This document shows, piece by piece, positions 11,225-24,278 of a stretch of 64,000 nt of DNA. A program made the translations under genes and the position numbers. The stretch comes from Diabrotica undecimpunctata. Lineage: Eukaryota; Arthropoda; Insecta; Coleoptera; Chrysomelidae. Position 1 is the stretch's first letter, and every line of letters begins with the position of its first letter. The notes beneath the pieces were generated by a model. That model was given only the letters and a program-made list of their open reading frames with translations. It did not search any database and was not told the origin of the DNA. Location: positions 49,359,991 through 49,423,990 of the forward strand of contig NC_092807.1 of the NCBI RefSeq assembly GCF_040954645.1, read 5' to 3'.

Positions 11225-11620
11225 GGACTTCTTCCTCAATTTTAATTCTGCAAACTCGTCAATTAGTTTGTCATAATTAATAGATTCTATACAAATTAAT
11301 GATAAACTATTAAATTTTTGTTGGTCTAATGTGGATCTTAAAATATTTTTCTTCTGACCATTACTGAGAACGATTTTTCACTGTTTGCATTGTTTATTGG
11401 AAGGGATAAATAATTTCTAAGAATTGTGTTTAAATTTGGAAATGTTACAATCCTATTATTTTCCTGTCTAACTGACCAGGTGGATACATGACAAATATTT
11501 CCTTTACCTAGAAAACTCTTAAATTGCAATACTTCATTTTTCAGTTCTGTTAGGTTTAAATCTTGATCGTAGCATTTTAGTTCCTTTATTGATGAGTCAC
11601 TTACATTACTTTCATAAAAA
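11225..11620 (-). pseudogene. hAT transposase C-terminus
   Basis: Minus strand contains NEVLQFKSFLGKG-like sequence, then FPNLNTILRNYLSLPINNAN and SEKSFSVMVRRK, the dimerisation domain at the end of hAT-superfamily transposases (PNL...LSLP.s.a..ErsFS). A frameshift follows, then a tail with LIDEFAELKLRKK. No catalytic domain or terminal repeats are seen, so this is an isolated 3' relic. Confidence 0.75.
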
Positions 11621-11933
11621 ATTATTTTGAATTTATTGTTGGTAGTTTTGTATCCCTCAGATCTTTTTTTTAATGTTGCTAATTAAAGAATCCCATTTGA
11701 CAAAAAAATATTCACTGGAAAAGTCAATACCTATTATTTCTTGTGGAGATTAAAGTTATCTTTCCTTATATTTGAATTAACTTCTTGTATTTATTAATTT
11801 TGGAATTTCCTAATAATTTTTTATAGTGGGCCGATAAAAAAAACAAATGAAAAAAACGTATGTTAACGATAAAAAGGGAAAAGAATAAAAAATGTAAATA
11901 AAGAAAATCATTGTTTATCTTATTTGTACTTAC

Positions 11934-12158
11934 TGCTCCGCTGCCTCCTGCCACCGTCTCATAACAACCCCAAGTTTCATCTCCAAAAGTAATGTTGTTC
12001 ATGCATCCTTGCGAAGCTGCACAAACTCTGAATGCCTTAAGAACAACATCCACTATCCGTTGAGAAGTTAACACGTTTCCACCGACCACTGCAGCATTAT
12101 CACTTGGGTCGAGAATAGAACCTTTTGGAATATTTATTTTTACTGGAGCAAGGCAACC
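11934..12158 (-). CDS. OPLAH: 5-oxoprolinase, internal exon 4 of 4 seen
   Basis: 225 bp, 75 codons, both ends in phase 0. 5-oxoprolinase opens 5-oxo-L-proline to glutamate with ATP in the cytosolic gamma-glutamyl cycle. This exon carries [39 protein letters not shown] and [10 protein letters not shown], all landmarks of the C-terminal (HyuB-like) half. Acceptor: ...GTTGTAG before GGTTGC. Donor: GCA-GTAAGT. It follows the exon at 23775 exactly (PLNQ-GCLAP). Residues RV (in AFRVCAASQ) and C (in WGCYETV) differ from the forms I remember, but nothing is broken. The next exon, expected to continue GGP..., is not in the window. Confidence 0.95.
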
Positions 12159-12510
12159 CTACAACATACGTTTAATCTTATTACCATTTTCTTACGAAAA
12201 TGTCCACTACTAAAATAAAGACAATACCAAATTTAAAATATATAGGAATAATTTAAAATAATTTGATTTGTGTTATTTACACCTATATAAGTTTCTATCT
12301 AGCTAGATTGAACCTTTATGCGCCTAAAATGTATATCCTCACTTATAGTTACCTTGGAACGTTTTTTATTTACATTTAAGGTGCATCAATTTATATGATT
12401 ATGAGCGCCACTCGATATTACAAAGATTTTTTTCGACATTGTTTTTTTGACCATAGGAATTAAGATTTATTGAATATATTATAGTATATTTTTAGTATAG
12501 TATATGTTTA

Positions 12511-13064
12511 GGAAAGTATGTACTATTTCTTTTCATATTTTTACATTTAATATTTTTCTTTTAGTGTACTATAATGTGATCTAATTCAATGCTGTATTCT
12601 AACGACTTTGTTAAAATATATTGCTTCCGTTATTTCGTAAAATTGTTAAACTGGCTATCTCATTTATTATGTTTTAAGTACGGAGAATTTGACTTCTTTT
12701 GTTATTTTTGTGTTGCCAATACATACAAAAGTACAGACTCGTATTACGGTGACAATTAACTTAAATTATCGCCACTCAAAATCGCAATACAATAGAGTGA
12801 TTTATGGGTATACCCTCTTGCTACCGACCACCTCGAAGCGTGGACAGAGGGTGGTTTCTGGCGATCTCAAGACGACACTTACACTTCATCCCAAGACAGC
12901 GAACCAAACGGACCTAGTGTGATCGGTTCTCGTCCTATCGAGCGTCGGCGGGCGTCCCGACGTGGTACCAACGAGATGTCCCTGGCTAAGAATACGACTT
13001 CAATATTTCAAAGGGTAAGTCTATGTTCTTTGTACAGACAACAATAATGAGTATGGCTAGTTAA
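12511..13064 (+). repeat. dispersed repeat family R1, copy 1
   Basis: About 550 bp that recurs in the same orientation at 19584-20118 (shared landmarks GAAAGTATGTACTATTTC, TTCAATGCTGTATTCTAACG, ACTTAAATTATCGCCACTCA, CATCCCAAGACAGCGAACCA, ACAACAATAATGAGTA). No coding potential recognised; superfamily unknown. Confidence 0.8.
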
Positions 13065-13091
13065 TTTCAACAATAATGAGTATGGCTAGTA

Positions 13092-13183
13092 AATATCATT
13101 TAACCAGCGACCTCTTAAGTTTTATAATAAAACATTTGTTATGTTTAATCTAAAACTTAAGAGGTCGCTGGTTAAATGATATT
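13092..13183. repeat. perfect 33-bp inverted repeat hairpin
   Basis: Arms 13092-13124 and 13151-13183 are exact reverse complements with a 26-base loop. The right arm plus the next ~55 bp is also found, inverted, at about 20167-20243 beside the second copy of repeat family R1, so the hairpin is probably a junction of two oppositely oriented ends of that family. Confidence 0.85.
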
Positions 13184-13388
13184 AGATAAATAATAATGAA
13201 GAAAAAAAGCAATATTTTGTTTGTAAAAACAGTGGAATACCAGAAAATCAACAACTTAGAAATATCTTTCATGAGCTTGGTCGTGTTGGGACCAAACTAA
13301 CAGGTGCCTACTGTTTTCGACTTCCCAAAACCTTGGTAGAAAAAAAACTATGTTTGTATACATAGAAGTAACGAAAGATATGAATAAA

Positions 13389-13462
13389 TATACCAACGAA
13401 AACAAAACCGTGGATTCCAAATTATAACAATTTGGAATCCACGGTTTTCTTTTAGTTGGTAT
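13389..13462. repeat. imperfect hairpin
   Basis: AAAACCGTGGATTCCAAATT pairs with AATTTGGAATCCACGGTTTT around a five-base gap, and outer arms ATACCAAC / GTTGGTAT pair as well. Possibly a small foldback element. Confidence 0.7.
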
Positions 13463-14127
13463 GTATGGTAAGACTAAAAGTAAAAGTAAAATTTAACAAT
13501 AGGTCTCTTTATAAACACATTTGCTTTGCATATTACTCTGTAATTGTACTGTAAATGTGCAATTCTACATGGAATTTACAAACAATATACAGTAACTGTA
13601 TTTCAATGTTTGAGCTATTTTTAATTATATTTATTAAGAAGCCCGAAATATCATTAGAAGTAGAACTATAGCATTCGTTTTATATTCTGAAATACGTTGT
13701 ATTTTCAAAGAAGAAAATATCAAAAAAACAATTTGTTAATATTTCATGGACGATGCGCGACCGGAATGTGTCAATATATCTTTTTTTTCTTTGCTTTATT
13801 TTAATCCTGACCTCCCAAGGAAAGATATACGCGGTATAGCAAAACGAAATAAAATATTTTTGTGCTTTTAAAAAAATTTCAAAAATAACCAATTTTTTAA
13901 ACTTTATGACCAATGCGCGACCGGAAGATATCAACCAATTTAAAAAATTATTTTTGTAATTTAAAACTCTATTCTAGTAGCAACTTGTCCGCTGTATAGC
14001 AACACAAAATAATAAAAACCACCCTAATCTGGAAGTAATGGTCAATTAATTTTTTAAAAAATTAAATAGTTTTTTAACAAGATGAAGGTTTTTCGTGTTT
14101 ATCTAATGTTAAAATTTTGAATGGGGC

Positions 14128-14265
14128 ATTTTCCGAGGAGTATTATCCGCCCTGAAATATGCTCCAATTACATCTGTCGATGAAGAACGTTTATTTTCGA
14201 CGTACAAATTAATTTTAAGTGAAGATATACTATTAAGACCGAAAATACTAAAACGCATTTAGTTG
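14128..14265 (+). pseudogene. hAT dimerisation-domain scrap
   Basis: Plus-strand frame reads YAPITSVDEERLFSTYKLIL then EDILLRPKILKRI, close to the end of hAT transposases (TS..vEr.FS.yk.iLs..R). It is followed by a stop. Not the same family as the scrap at 11225. Confidence 0.65.
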
Positions 14266-14289
14266 TAGCTATTAAGGATAAAATTTTAA

Positions 14290-14985
14290 GTGGTTACAAT
14301 GTTTTATTATTTAGTTAATTACCAATTAACATGTTAAAATGTTAAGTAACAATTATTTAGTTAATAATTTATTATGGTAATAATGTTATACTGTAAATAT
14401 ATTTGTGTTAAATTAATATTAAGGTAATTTATTTTGTATAAAAAGTTATTTGCCTATATTATGTTAGGATTTCTATCTTAAAAAATATTTGCCCATATAG
14501 GCGACTTTTTCTTCAACTTTAGTTGCCTATAAATTCGAGCTCTGTTAATAACAGACACTAAAAATTATTTCAATCTAAAACTTTCTTTTTAATATAAACT
14601 GAAATTTAAACGTATTCGATATTGCAGTATATAAGATAGTTTTTATATTATCTAATATAAATCTATTATTTCTAAGCTCTTAGCTTGGCCAGACTGTTTT
14701 ATTGCCTTAGGTTCTTTAAACCGCCCGTGAAGTATACTTTCTGAAGTTTAGTATATTCGTTGCTAAAGAGGTAATATCTTAAAGTGTACATTCAAAAGTT
14801 GTTTACTGTTAAAGTACTTAAAAACTTTCCACAAACAGTTGCATAACTTTCTGAGAGGATGTAATAAAAACGTTGAATAGAGTTGTATCGTTTTAAACGA
14901 AGCATTAATGTAAATCTGTTTAGTATCAGTTGCTGTTTTACAATACTTACAGAAGTTATTTTTGATATAAAAAAAACTTGCTATT
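14290..14985. other. intronic, nothing recognised
   Basis: AT-rich sequence with no conserved frame, RNA gene or clear repeat on either strand. Confidence 0.5.
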
Positions 14986-14986
14986 T

Positions 14987-14990
<4 letters not shown>

Positions 14991-15049
<59 letters not shown>
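14991..15049. repeat. (TA)n microsatellite
   Basis: About 58 bp of pure TA upstream (in window order) of the Penelope fragment. Confidence 0.95.
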
Positions 15050-15053
<4 letters not shown>

Positions 15054-15137
15054 CTTAGAGCTAAGATTAATATTATTATAAAAATTAATATTAAACTCAC
15101 CAGTCTTCCGGGTTGAACCGCGTCGATATCCATTTTG

Positions 15138-15169
15138 CCGAGCTTTCGACATCCTCTCTGATGTCTTCT

Positions 15170-15173
<4 letters not shown>
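15138..15173 (-). ncRNA. hammerhead-ribozyme-like core
   Basis: Minus strand: CTGAAGA (15167-15173), A, stem GACATC / GATGTC with a six-base loop, then GAAA (15144-15147) and GCTCGGC. It lies just downstream of the GIY-YIG frame of a Penelope fragment, where hammerheads are known in Penelope-like elements. Confidence 0.72.
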
Positions 15174-15858
<685 letters not shown>

Positions 15859-15859
15859 C

Positions 15860-16332
15860 AAAAACCTGCTTCAACGTAATACAGTTATTAGCGGAACGGT
15901 AGCAGTTAATTACGCTATGCTAAAACAAAAGTAGGTTATCTATAGTCACAGTACAATGAACACAAGGTATGATATTGCGCGTGACATTTGACAGCTGACC
16001 CAGGCGTGTGACGTAGTCAAAAACGCTCGAACCCATGGTATAATGAACACAATAAATACTGTGATGTATGTAAATAAGTAAATATTCGGAACGCACTCAG
16101 GTTGTTAAAGTTGTAAGAGTGACGTGACGGACAGGTGCAAGGAGGAGGAAATAAAACCAAGCTGAATCTAGACGCGATAGATACAAGTTGTTTCATTATA
16201 ACCTATCCTTCACTCTCCAGAGTGAACCTATCCTATTAAGCCCGATCATGTGTCATCACAAATACAACAAGAGAACCAGTTCCATTAATTGAATCTTCTG
16301 AAGATAGTATTGTAGAACATGACTCTTGTGAT
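15860..16332. other. intronic, unassigned
   Basis: Less AT-rich than its surroundings; contains GTATAATGAACACAA and a purine-rich stretch. It could be part of an LTR or another element, but no second copy is in the window and I cannot place it. Confidence 0.35.
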
Positions 16333-16551
16333 ATGGATAAAAAGAGTTTGAGTATTTCTATTATACAGAAGATGTTAACAGATTTAAATCTAACTCCTAA
16401 AGGAGCTTGTGATAATATTTTACAGTTAGGCGAGAAGGTGAGCTTTGTACCAATTGCAAATCAATCATATTTTTTGCCTGGCAGTGAGAATTCGTCATAT
16501 ACAAGTGATCATTCTGAGAATGATGCTGAAAGACCATATTCAGTAGAATAG
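16333..16551 (+). CDS. unknown small ORF, acidic tail
   Basis: 72 codons from ATG. The frame is open for about 75 bases upstream too (acidic, ESSEDS and VEHDSCD), so this may be the end of a longer or spliced protein. Ser/Asp/Glu-rich end (SENSSYTSDHSENDAE). No family recognised. It could be the C-terminal tail of a transposase or chance. Confidence 0.25.
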   Translation: MDKKSLSISIIQKMLTDLNLTPKGACDNILQLGEKVSFVPIANQSYFLPGSENSSYTSDHSENDAERPYSVE

Positions 16552-17345
16552 TTTCATAATGAATAACTAAGAAATTACAGTACCTTTATGTACAAGTATC
16601 TTAAGTATTTATATATATATTTGGGTATCATACGTAGCAACTTTAACTTATTAGTTCGTAATGTTTTATTATGCAATTTGTAATTTATTTAAATTTTGCA
16701 ATTAATTGTTTATTTTATTATTTTTTATTTTGTGATATTGGCGATTTTTGTAATTTCAGTAAATGTTAATTATTGTTATTTTCTGACTTTATAAGCTTTG
16801 TCCATAAAACTGTACAATTTTCTGTGATAACAAAGCATATTTCTAGTTTATTCTATTCTATACCCATACGATATAAACAGTTATCTTCTAAGTGTTTTAA
16901 ACATAGTGTTAAAGAACTATTGATTTACCACAGTTTCGATTCTATTGGTGAGTATCTGTCTCATGTATGGTATTGTATTTTTTATTTTTGACGAATGTAA
17001 TAATGCAGAAATTTACATTAATAAATCTATCTATCCTATACCTTTTAAATTTCCCACTTTTTTACTATTAACATATTCCAACAACGCCATTAACTCTTCA
17101 AAGTACACCGAATAAAGTCAAGATAAACAACAGTATAACAGAAATCTTTGAGGTCGATTATCATCTAAAAAGTTTAGCATAATATTAGAAAAGGTTATAC
17201 AGGAAGCAAATATTAATAGAACAGGTCTGATCTACCACAAAAAAATATCACTGCTTAGCATTTGCGAACGACTTAGCAATCTTGGCTATAAGGAAAATAG
17301 AGCTGATGGAAACAGTCATAAAACTGAAAGAGAGAATCATTTTAC

Positions 17346-18390
17346 TAATGAAGAAATGCGAGATATGATTTGCGTATACGCACAAGAAAATTTTTGCGGT
17401 CGCTCGGCAGCCAGAAGGTATGGAATGTTATACGCAAACAGAAGACAACCAAATCACAAAACTTTTGTGATCACCCAGTGAAACTGGATCATTTCACACT
17501 AAAAATCGGGGTGGTCGACCGAAACAAATCAGACCTAATTAAGAAGATGAACTTTTGGTTCGAGTAGATGAAAATCCTGAAATAAGTTCACGACATCTAT
17601 CAGCAGCAACAGGAGTAAGTCAGTCGTCTATTGTTAGAATTCTAAAAAAAGAGAACCTCCATCCTTATCACTTCACTCCTGTTCAAAATTTACTTCCAAC
17701 AGATCTTCCACGACGGTTACAGTTTTGCCAACGTATTCTGAATAAACATCGCAATGACAGACACTTTATTAAGAATATTATGTTCACCGACGAAGCAACT
17801 TTTACCAGACGAGGGGTTTTTAATTGGCGAAATAGTCATTATTGGGAAGAAGAAAACCCGCATGCTATTAAAGCTAGACATTTTCAGCCTGAGTTTAAAT
17901 TGAATATTTGGTGTGGCATTATAGGCGATTAACTACTAGGGCCTTATGTTCTTCCTCCAAATTTAAATGGAGATTCTTATTTATTCTTTTTGGAAAATAC
18001 TCTTAGTGATATTTTAGATGATCTGTCACTGGATGTAAGAAGAAAAATGTGGTTTATGCAGGATGGAGCGCCACCTCATTTTTCATTAGCTGTTAGAAAT
18101 CATCTTAATGACGTATTTCCTCAACGATGGATTGGCAGAGGCAGTGATTTTCAATGGACACCAAGAAGTCCTGAGTACAACCCGCTAGATTTTTATTTTT
18201 GGGGACATATAAAGTCCTTAGTTTATGCCAATGAAATTAATACAGGAGACGAACTTTGGAGATACATTCAAAATGCAGCTAATCTTATAATGGGACAGAA
18301 TAATATTTTTTAACGTCCGAAAATCCTTTATAAAAAGAATTAGAAATGGCATAGAAATCGGAGGAGACCATGTAGAACATTTAGTTTGAG
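17346..18390 (+). pseudogene. Tc1/mariner-superfamily transposase (DD41D spacing)
   Basis: N-terminal helix-turn-helix part (ENFCGRSAARRYGM, RQPNHKTF) in one frame, then VDENPEISSRHLSAATGVSQ, NLHPYHFTPVQNLLP, FTDEATFTRRG (first Asp), IWCGIIGD, a TAA stop at 17930-17932, then in the same frame LGPYVLPPNLNGD, FMQDGAPPHFS (second Asp) and TPRSPEYNPLDFYFWGHIKS (third Asp). I count 41 residues between the second and third Asp. A frameshift near 18312 separates the last ~25 codons (FIKRIRNGIEIGGDHVEHL). Stops and frameshifts make it inactive. A sequence ending TTCACCCTGTATA near 18726 could be its right terminus. Confidence 0.8.
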
Positions 18391-18399
18391 TTTTTGTGA

Positions 18400-19580
18400 G
18401 TTCTTTTAAGTTAAAGTGTATTTAGTTTTGATTTATCGTCAAAACGGAAACCTTACCTTTGTTTATTAGTTTGGTATTTGATAGTGGAATTGTAAATAAA
18501 ATACTATTTCTTGTCTAAGAATATGCCTCTGTGCCAATTTTGATAGCAATTTATGAATATACAGGGAAATTGTTAGCAAAAAACGAAAAACAAAAATTAA
18601 CTTTAACACCCTGTATCTTTTTTCTCAGCAACATTTTATTAAGGCATATTTGGCCCAATAGCCATATTTTGGTCCAAATAACCTGTCCTTAGTCTATGTC
18701 CCAATAGTTATGATTCACCCTGTATAAGTGAAACCAAGACCATTAAATGCTGGAATATGTGTCTGACCTAAACATCAATCTTATATTAAAAATAGAGAAT
18801 TTGATAGATCTCAAATTGGTACACACGCATGGAAAAATGAACATAGGGTTCGATGGAAAGGTTCAAGTATAGTCCTGAAAGATACAGATAATTAAAAGAG
18901 AAAAATAAAAGAAGCAGCTCTAATTTTGCTAAATGAGACCAATTGCGTAGCAAATTCCTCGGCAGAATGTAGTAGAATCTGGCTACCCATATTAAAAGAG
19001 GAAATCAATAAAAAGAAAATACCACTATTAGTAAATCAATAACATATCGAGGATACATCATTTATGTATGTTTATAAATAACATAGGTACACATAAAATC
19101 AGAGCTTGGTATTTATTGAGAGTAAACTAAATGTAAGACCAAATACTTACCATGTCGGGATAGTATCATGAGGTTTTTTCCTAGTTTTTTCCTCATAATT
19201 TACTAAGGAATCACTAACAGGAGAATTTTACGTGGTTGTCTTTTTAAAGACGAATAACATGCTATGATTTTTTCTGACGGGTATTCTCAAGTTAAAGTTG
19301 ATTTCATGTAATCGAATGAACTATCTTACAATAAATTCGTCCCAGAACGCATATTAAAAATATTTTTAATATCATTGTCAAGTCATTTACTTTAAAATGT
19401 ATAATACATGTCTAAATTGTCGATATGAATGAGTCAGATAAAATTAAATTAATAGAAGAATCTAGTTTCACCAAGTAACAAAAAACAAAATTTGTTAATT
19501 TTTTTGCTGTTTTGTATTTTGAGAACGATTTCAAGAAAATAGCTTCTGGACAGTATTAAAATTATGATATACATAATTTT
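18400..19580. other. intronic, no gene; possible transposon 3' end
   Basis: No conserved frame. CACCCTGTAT motifs at about 18609 and 18717 resemble transposon termini seen elsewhere in the window (ACAGGGTG at 24279), but I found no left partner. Confidence 0.4.
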
Positions 19581-19583
19581 TGG

Positions 19584-20243
19584 GAAAGTATGTACTATTT
19601 CTTTTCATATTTTTACATTTAATATTTTTCTGTTACGGTACTGTAATGTGATTTGATTCAATGCTGTATTCTAACGACTTTGTTAAAATATATTGCTTCG
19701 TGTTATTTCGTAAAACTTAAACTGGATCTCATTTATTATGTTTTAAGTACGGAGAAGTTGGCTTTCTCTTTTGTATTTTGTGTCACAAATATGCACACAA
19801 GTGTACGGTTTCGTATTACGGTCACAATTAACTTAAATTATCGCCACTCAAGATCCGCTTAACCGCTTCCGAGCGTGGCCATAGGGTGGTTTTCTGACCT
19901 GACGATTTTAAGACACTACTTCAAAGTTCAAAAACACTTCATCCCAAGACAGCGAACCAAACACATCTAGTTTGATCGATCTACTATTAGTAGCCTCGGC
20001 GTCCCGGGCGTAGTGATGCACCGCTACCAAATCTTCAACCTGTTACGAATACATCAATATTTCAAAAGGTAAGTCTATATTCTTTGTACAGACAACAATA
20101 ATGAGTAAGACCAGTTAATTCCTTAATTTATTTACAGTTGTATTTGCTATTTTTCGCTAATTTATTTACAAACAAAATATTGCATTTTCTCTTCATTATT
20201 ATTTATCTAATATCATTTAACCAGCGACCTCTTAAGTTTTATA
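19584..20243 (+). repeat. dispersed repeat family R1, copy 2
   Basis: Second copy of the repeat at 12511, diverged by small indels, continuing to about 20243 where the last ~77 bp match 13151-13240 in reverse complement. Confidence 0.78.
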
Positions 20244-20884
20244 CAAAACACATAACTAATACCAAACTTGTTCAATTTGAATAGTGTAAATATTTTTATT
20301 AGTTCCCATGTCAATACGATTAGATGCCGAGTAACGTAAATTTTAATAAAAAAATTAACTCTCAATGAATGTAATAAAAGAGTTTTCTAATAACATCTTT
20401 TCTTTAACACAAACATAATGGTTAATATTTTATATTTTAAAAAATACCTAATCTATAAGGCAGTATTTATATTTGAGGAGTCTATAATTATTATGGTACC
20501 AAACTAAATAAGCGAATTAAAAATATACTTTTAAGCTATAATCGGTTCACAATTGGTCGATAGCTCACTACGGAAATCAGAGAGGATAGGTAATACGATA
20601 TAATAGTAAAAACCAACCTGAAACTGACGGTTTAAGATGTTTTCGACTAACCCACCTTGTATCTGAAGGAATATAATACCTTATAATCCTATTACGAGGG
20701 AATTTTGAATGGTTAGAGATGACCGACCAGTGTCGTAGAGTATATGATTGAAACATTTATTTGAACTAAATAAATATATTTTTTAAATTGTACTTATGTA
20801 AATTGTATTTTTTAATAAAACTTATTAATTTTATTCAAAAATAAAAAGTTTCTTGCCGTCTGTAAAAGATACATTTATTTAATT

Positions 20885-21285
20885 AAGGGGAAAGGCGCCA
20901 AATATCGCCTGGCAAAATTTCCAATGTGTTTTAAATGTATCCATTATTTTCGAATCCGGGGAAAACTAATAAATATTTTTGAAAAATTTAAACGCAGAAT
21001 GAAAGATTACATTATTACTGAGGGCAGAAAGTCCCTGAAAACTTCTACAATGTTTATTTTAATATGTTATGTAACAGAGGTGAAAATAAAAGAGAAAATA
21101 TAGTATAATTTTTAATTGAAAATATTGCATGCAAAAGAAACTTTTTATTTATTCTAATAAATATTTCATTCTGCCTTTAAATTTTTCAAAAATGCTTTTT
21201 AGTTTTCTCAGGATTTGAAAAAAAAATGGATACATTTAAAACACATTGAACATTTTGACAGGTGACATTTTGCGCCTTTCCCCTT
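20885..21285. mobile_element. MITE with long terminal inverted repeats
   Basis: About 400 bp. The left end AAGGGGAAAGGCGCCAAATA and the right end (reverse complement AAAGGGGAAAGGCGCAAAAT) begin inverted repeats of roughly 130 bp each. Flanks are TTAA-like on both sides (ATTAA / TTTAA), which would fit a piggyBac-type target, but the exact duplication is ambiguous. No coding sequence. It lies just 3' of the DD82E transposase. Confidence 0.78.
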
Positions 21286-21341
21286 TAATACCTTACGATT
21301 ACAACTACTATTACTTACCTTATATAATTACGATTAGAAAA

Positions 21342-22732
21342 CTATTCAAATTCAAAATAAATAGTATCAACTTCGGAATCCGAGTCGTCTTGAGGGTTAA
21401 TAATTAGCGGTTGTGTCTCTACGGTCGCATCAATTATGTTATCAAGATCCCACATTTTTTGTTCTTCTTCCATTACATGTCTTACTGCATCTTTCCAGTT
21501 TTGTTCTGTAATATGTTGTAAAGACTCGTATAACAATTCACGTACAGCTTGTATTTTATATGACGTATTTTTTCTAGCCACATAACTTTTCATTTGTGCC
21601 CAAATGAGTTCAATTGGATTTATTTCGCAGTGGTAGGGTGGAAGTCTAAGGACTGTGATGTTTTGCCTTTCCGCCATTTTGTCAACTACGTATTTCTTGA
21701 ACTTAGATTTGTGTTGCCGGGCAATTTTTAAATGTTCTGCTTTTACCATTCCATCTTCGTAAGGCAGATACTTATTCCGCAGCCAGTCAAGAATATCCTG
21801 TTTCTTCCACGCAGTCGTTGGAAGTCTTTCTACTAGTCGTGAATGATAAGGTACATTATCTAATACTATAATTGAATTTGGTGGTATGTGTTCAATCATC
21901 TGCTCAAAATACTCTTCGAAAACATCAGCCGTCATCTCCTCGTGATAGTCTTTTGTGCTTTTGGACTGAAATTCCAACAAACCATGCTTAACAAATCCTT
22001 TTTCACTGCCAATATGAGAAATTATTAATCTACTGCCTTTACCAAAAGGTGGGGAGATACCAGTAGACCAACCTTCCATAAAGGCTTGCCTGGAGCTTAA
22101 TATATTTTTATCTGACCAAATTTTTTTTAGAGTATGACCTGAGTTTACCCACGTTTCATCCTGGTAGAAGATTGGCCTTCCTTCAGCCCGGAATTTTCGT
22201 ATGGATCTTAGATAATTTCTTCTCCAACATATTATCTCCTCCCAGTCAATCAAAAGTGATTTTCGGTCTGATTTCTCCCACTGGAAATTAAATTCTTTTA
22301 AAACTTGACAAAATTTAGTTCGTCCGATATGAGGCAAATCCGGGTCGTCTCTAACTTCTTGTAAAATTTTGTTTAGGTTTAGTATTTCTTTTTTGAAAAA
22401 AAATCCACGAATTTTCCTTCGAATACCATTTTTGGCAAATTCATCAATTTCAATAGGCTTTTTCCCTCTCTTTAAGTGTTAGTTTGTGTTTGGGTTAGCT
22501 ATACCGTGTTTTTTTCTTTCTGATAGGAACCTATATATAGTTGACTCCCCTACGCCAGTCATGTTGGCACAGCTTTCGACTATGTTGCGAACAGTGTTTG
22601 TGGGATTCTGAGAAACCAGATCATCGTGAACATTGAGGACAATAGTCTTCTCTCTTGGTAAATAGACAGACTTACTGACCGTACGCAACAGTACCGGTGT
22701 AAAACTTGATGATGTTGATTATGAAGCCATCA
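21342..22732 (-). pseudogene. Tc1/mariner-superfamily transposase, DD82E type
   Basis: 331-codon catalytic frame (21342-22337) preceded in the same frame by a helix-turn-helix part (22482-22688; NIVESCANMTGVGESTIYRF, SERKKHG) with a TAA at 22479-22481 and another near the start. Catalytic landmarks: IFYQDETWVNSGHT (Asp 1), IVLDNVPYHS (Asp 2), RLPPYHCEINPIELIW (Glu). I count 82 residues between the second Asp and the Glu, and the insert carries HLKIARQHKSKFKKYVVDKM. This long spacing matches, as I recall, the group named Sailor (DD82E). The C-terminus is acidic. Apart from two stops the frame is well kept, so inactivation is recent. Terminal repeats not identified. Confidence 0.82.
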
Positions 22733-22739
22733 CAAACAA

Positions 22740-23770
22740 TCCAACAAAACGAGCACGAACGAAAGGTACGTATATGTTCGTATGTATATGGAATAAAAAA
22801 TCACTCACGCACTGCATATAATTCGCAAAAGAAATATTCGAGACGCTAATTACTGCCGTAGACGCGGAAACACCGACGAGGCATAAATTACATGCGATAA
22901 AAAACGTACTAAACAAAAAAATTGTTTTCGTTCGTAATAACTTTACCCTTTCAAGTTAAGTTTCGAATATAAACTAAACAGATCAGGCACGTGGTCAAAG
23001 CCGGCATCTTCATACCCATTATATTATTAAAAATCTGGGGAATTCCATCCTAATTATCTTGCAACGAATAGTACCTTTGGATATGAATTCCAGGTTTTCT
23101 AGTAAAATGATTAAACGCGAAGATTAGTATTGAAATATCCAAAGAGATAAGGTATTCTTATTTACAAAATTGTTAATGGTTAAATTCTTATTTTTATTAA
23201 TATAATATAATAACCAACATTAGCCGTGAAAGTTTTAACTGTTTTTTTGCTAAATATATTAGTATTAAAACATTATTAATATTATATATGACAGTATTAT
23301 ATGTCAGCCTATGATTTACGACCGTTTTATGAGTTTGAGGCACATTTCGTGCTATCAACAATTTGTGAACGGAGAATATGTAATTCTACCTTGTATAGTA
23401 TATACATAACCATTTCCTGTTTCTGTAATAACGTATACCAAAAGCAATGTACTAAATCAAACTGCATATACTAAATAAACCTTATAAGGTTAAATTCATT
23501 AAAAGTGTATAATAAATATGAAATATCTGAACATAACCCTTAGCATTTTCATTATAAGTATTAAGCCCATTTATCTCTTTTACAACATACTTAGGGTTAG
23601 TAAATATTTTACTATTTCTTCACGCTCGCTTTGTCTCTAACCACGAGTAAAGTGATTTAAAATAAATTTATACTCCCATTAAGTACATAACATTTATGAC
23701 TTGTTGGCCTGTATGAAAAATAAATCCTTCTAACAAGTTATAGTACACAAGCTCATAATAATTCTTCTTC
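22740..23770. other. intronic, nothing recognised
   Basis: AT-rich. May include the 5' UTR and end of the DD82E element, but no inverted terminal repeat could be paired. Confidence 0.45.
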
Positions 23771-23774
23771 TTAC

Positions 23775-23886
23775 CTGGTTCAGCGGCACATCATGACCGA
23801 CCATACATCTCAAGCAATAAATTAATGCCGATAGAGTTATTGCTTTGGGAGCATTGCAGTTGCCCCACACTTCCGAACCCGTACCT
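23775..23886 (-). CDS. OPLAH: 5-oxoprolinase, internal exon 3 of 4 seen
   Basis: 112 bp. Its first base finishes the Thr codon begun in the previous exon ([11 protein letters not shown]), then 37 codons follow through [17 protein letters not shown] and HDVPLNQ. Acceptor ...TTTTTCAG, donor CAG-GTAAG. The segment [22 protein letters not shown] is among the most conserved parts of 5-oxoprolinases. Intact, with no stop or frameshift. Confidence 0.95.
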
Positions 23887-24278
23887 CTGAAAAAGAAATA
23901 GAGATATAATTCAAGTAGCATATAGTGGAAAAGTTTTTTAAAAAAGTTACAAGGTGTATCCGGAAGCGTAAGAAGCTAAAGAGATAAAATATCGTTAATA
24001 GTTCCAATATATTTTTATTTCAGATAACAGCCAAACTTTGGGTATGATAGGATTGCGTTGGGATAATGCATATTGCCCAAATATGAATTTGTGGGTTGGT
24101 TTTAAAATATCGCGTTAGGGAGAAATAAATCGGAAAAATTGTTACCATAGACAACTATTTAGTAGGTCTTTAAACAAAGTATAACAATGATAATTAAAAA
24201 AAAAAAACATTGAATGAGACGAATATTATTATATTATTATTATGACGGACAAATTATGAAGGAAAAATTTTTAATATA

